Source of the DNA: Opitutaceae bacterium
GTDB taxonomy: Bacteria; Verrucomicrobiota; Verrucomicrobiia; Opitutales; Opitutaceae
Length of the DNA: 6,731 nucleotides
NCBI GenBank assembly: GCA_005786775.1
Contig: SYDD01000272.1
Location: 1 to 6,731 of the forward strand
Reading direction: 5' to 3'
Shown here: in pieces, positions 6,687 through 6,731 of the stretch
How positions within the stretch are numbered: position 1 is the stretch's first letter
Layout of the letters: each line of letters starts with the position of its first letter
Notes under the pieces: model-generated
The model's input: only the letters and a program-made list of their open reading frames with translations
What the model was told of the DNA's origin: nothing
The model's database searches: none
Position numbers and translations under genes: made by a program

Positions 6687-6731
6687 TCAGCTTTCCCAGT
6701 AGACGATCCGCCCGCACTGGTCGCAGGCCGG
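6687..6731 (-). CDS. C-terminal end of a probable C4 zinc-ribbon protein (partial)
   Basis: The last 14 codons and TGA stop of a minus-strand gene that enters from beyond the window. The visible tail reads PACDQCGRIVYWES. A terminal CxxCGRI(L/V)YW is the typical end of the zf-RING_7 zinc ribbon found in CT398/DUF164-like proteins, where a long N-terminal coiled coil precedes two CxxC pairs; here only the second pair is in view. The frame is open to the window edge. The gene lies 70 bp upstream of the ThuA-like gene on the same strand, so read-through is possible, but a functional link is not indicated. The family call rests on very few residues. Confidence 0.6.
   Translation of the reverse strand, partial: PACDQCGRIVYWES

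Noticed and set aside
1..6731. CRISPR array, insertion sequence, tRNA or rRNA
   Set aside because: I saw no regularly spaced repeats, transposase motifs, terminal inverted repeats or RNA-gene signatures by reading; a tRNAscan or ISfinder search was not possible.

Overview
The window is very GC-rich and gene-dense. It looks like chromosomal DNA from the Planctomycetota/Verrucomicrobiota side of the PVC group. The main reason is a paired PSCyt1-DUF1549-LamG-DUF1553 protein and DUF1501 protein, an architecture strongly concentrated in those phyla. A secreted ThuA-like protein and a C-terminal zinc-ribbon tail of the CT398/zf-RING_7 kind fit the same placement. A verrucomicrobial (Opitutaceae-like) source is my guess, but the sequence does not prove it. 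Start sites lack strong Shine-Dalgarno sequences, and one appears to be GTG.

Layout: (1) positions 2-859, plus strand: the C-terminal part of an alpha/beta hydrolase whose start lies before the window. (2) 860-947: a short gap with two adjacent GC-rich hairpins. (3) 948-4142, plus strand: a large exported cytochrome-like protein with PSCyt1, DUF1549, a LamG-like beta-sandwich and DUF1553. (4) 4139-5590, plus strand: a DUF1501 protein with a Tat-like leader, overlapping the previous gene by 4 bp (ATGA) and so probably translationally coupled to it. (5) 5591-5638: a convergent gap holding a run of 12 G. (6) 5639-6616, minus strand: a secreted ThuA-like protein. (7) 6617-6686: a gap with a 16-bp perfect palindrome. 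(8) 6687-6731, minus strand: the last 14 codons of a probable zinc-ribbon protein.

Genes 3 and 4 form a clear two-gene unit: a cell-envelope protein with two CxxCH motifs and a carbohydrate-binding-like fold, coupled to an exported protein of the alkaline-phosphatase-like superfamily. Their biochemical role is not established in the families I recognise; a role in extracytoplasmic processing or oxidation of complex glycans is a common inference from context. The convergent ThuA-like gene is also exported and may act on sugar-derived substrates, but it is a separate transcription unit. I see no mobile element, CRISPR array, tRNA or rRNA. The window holds an under-characterised but recurrent gene module; I do not see a clearly new system.
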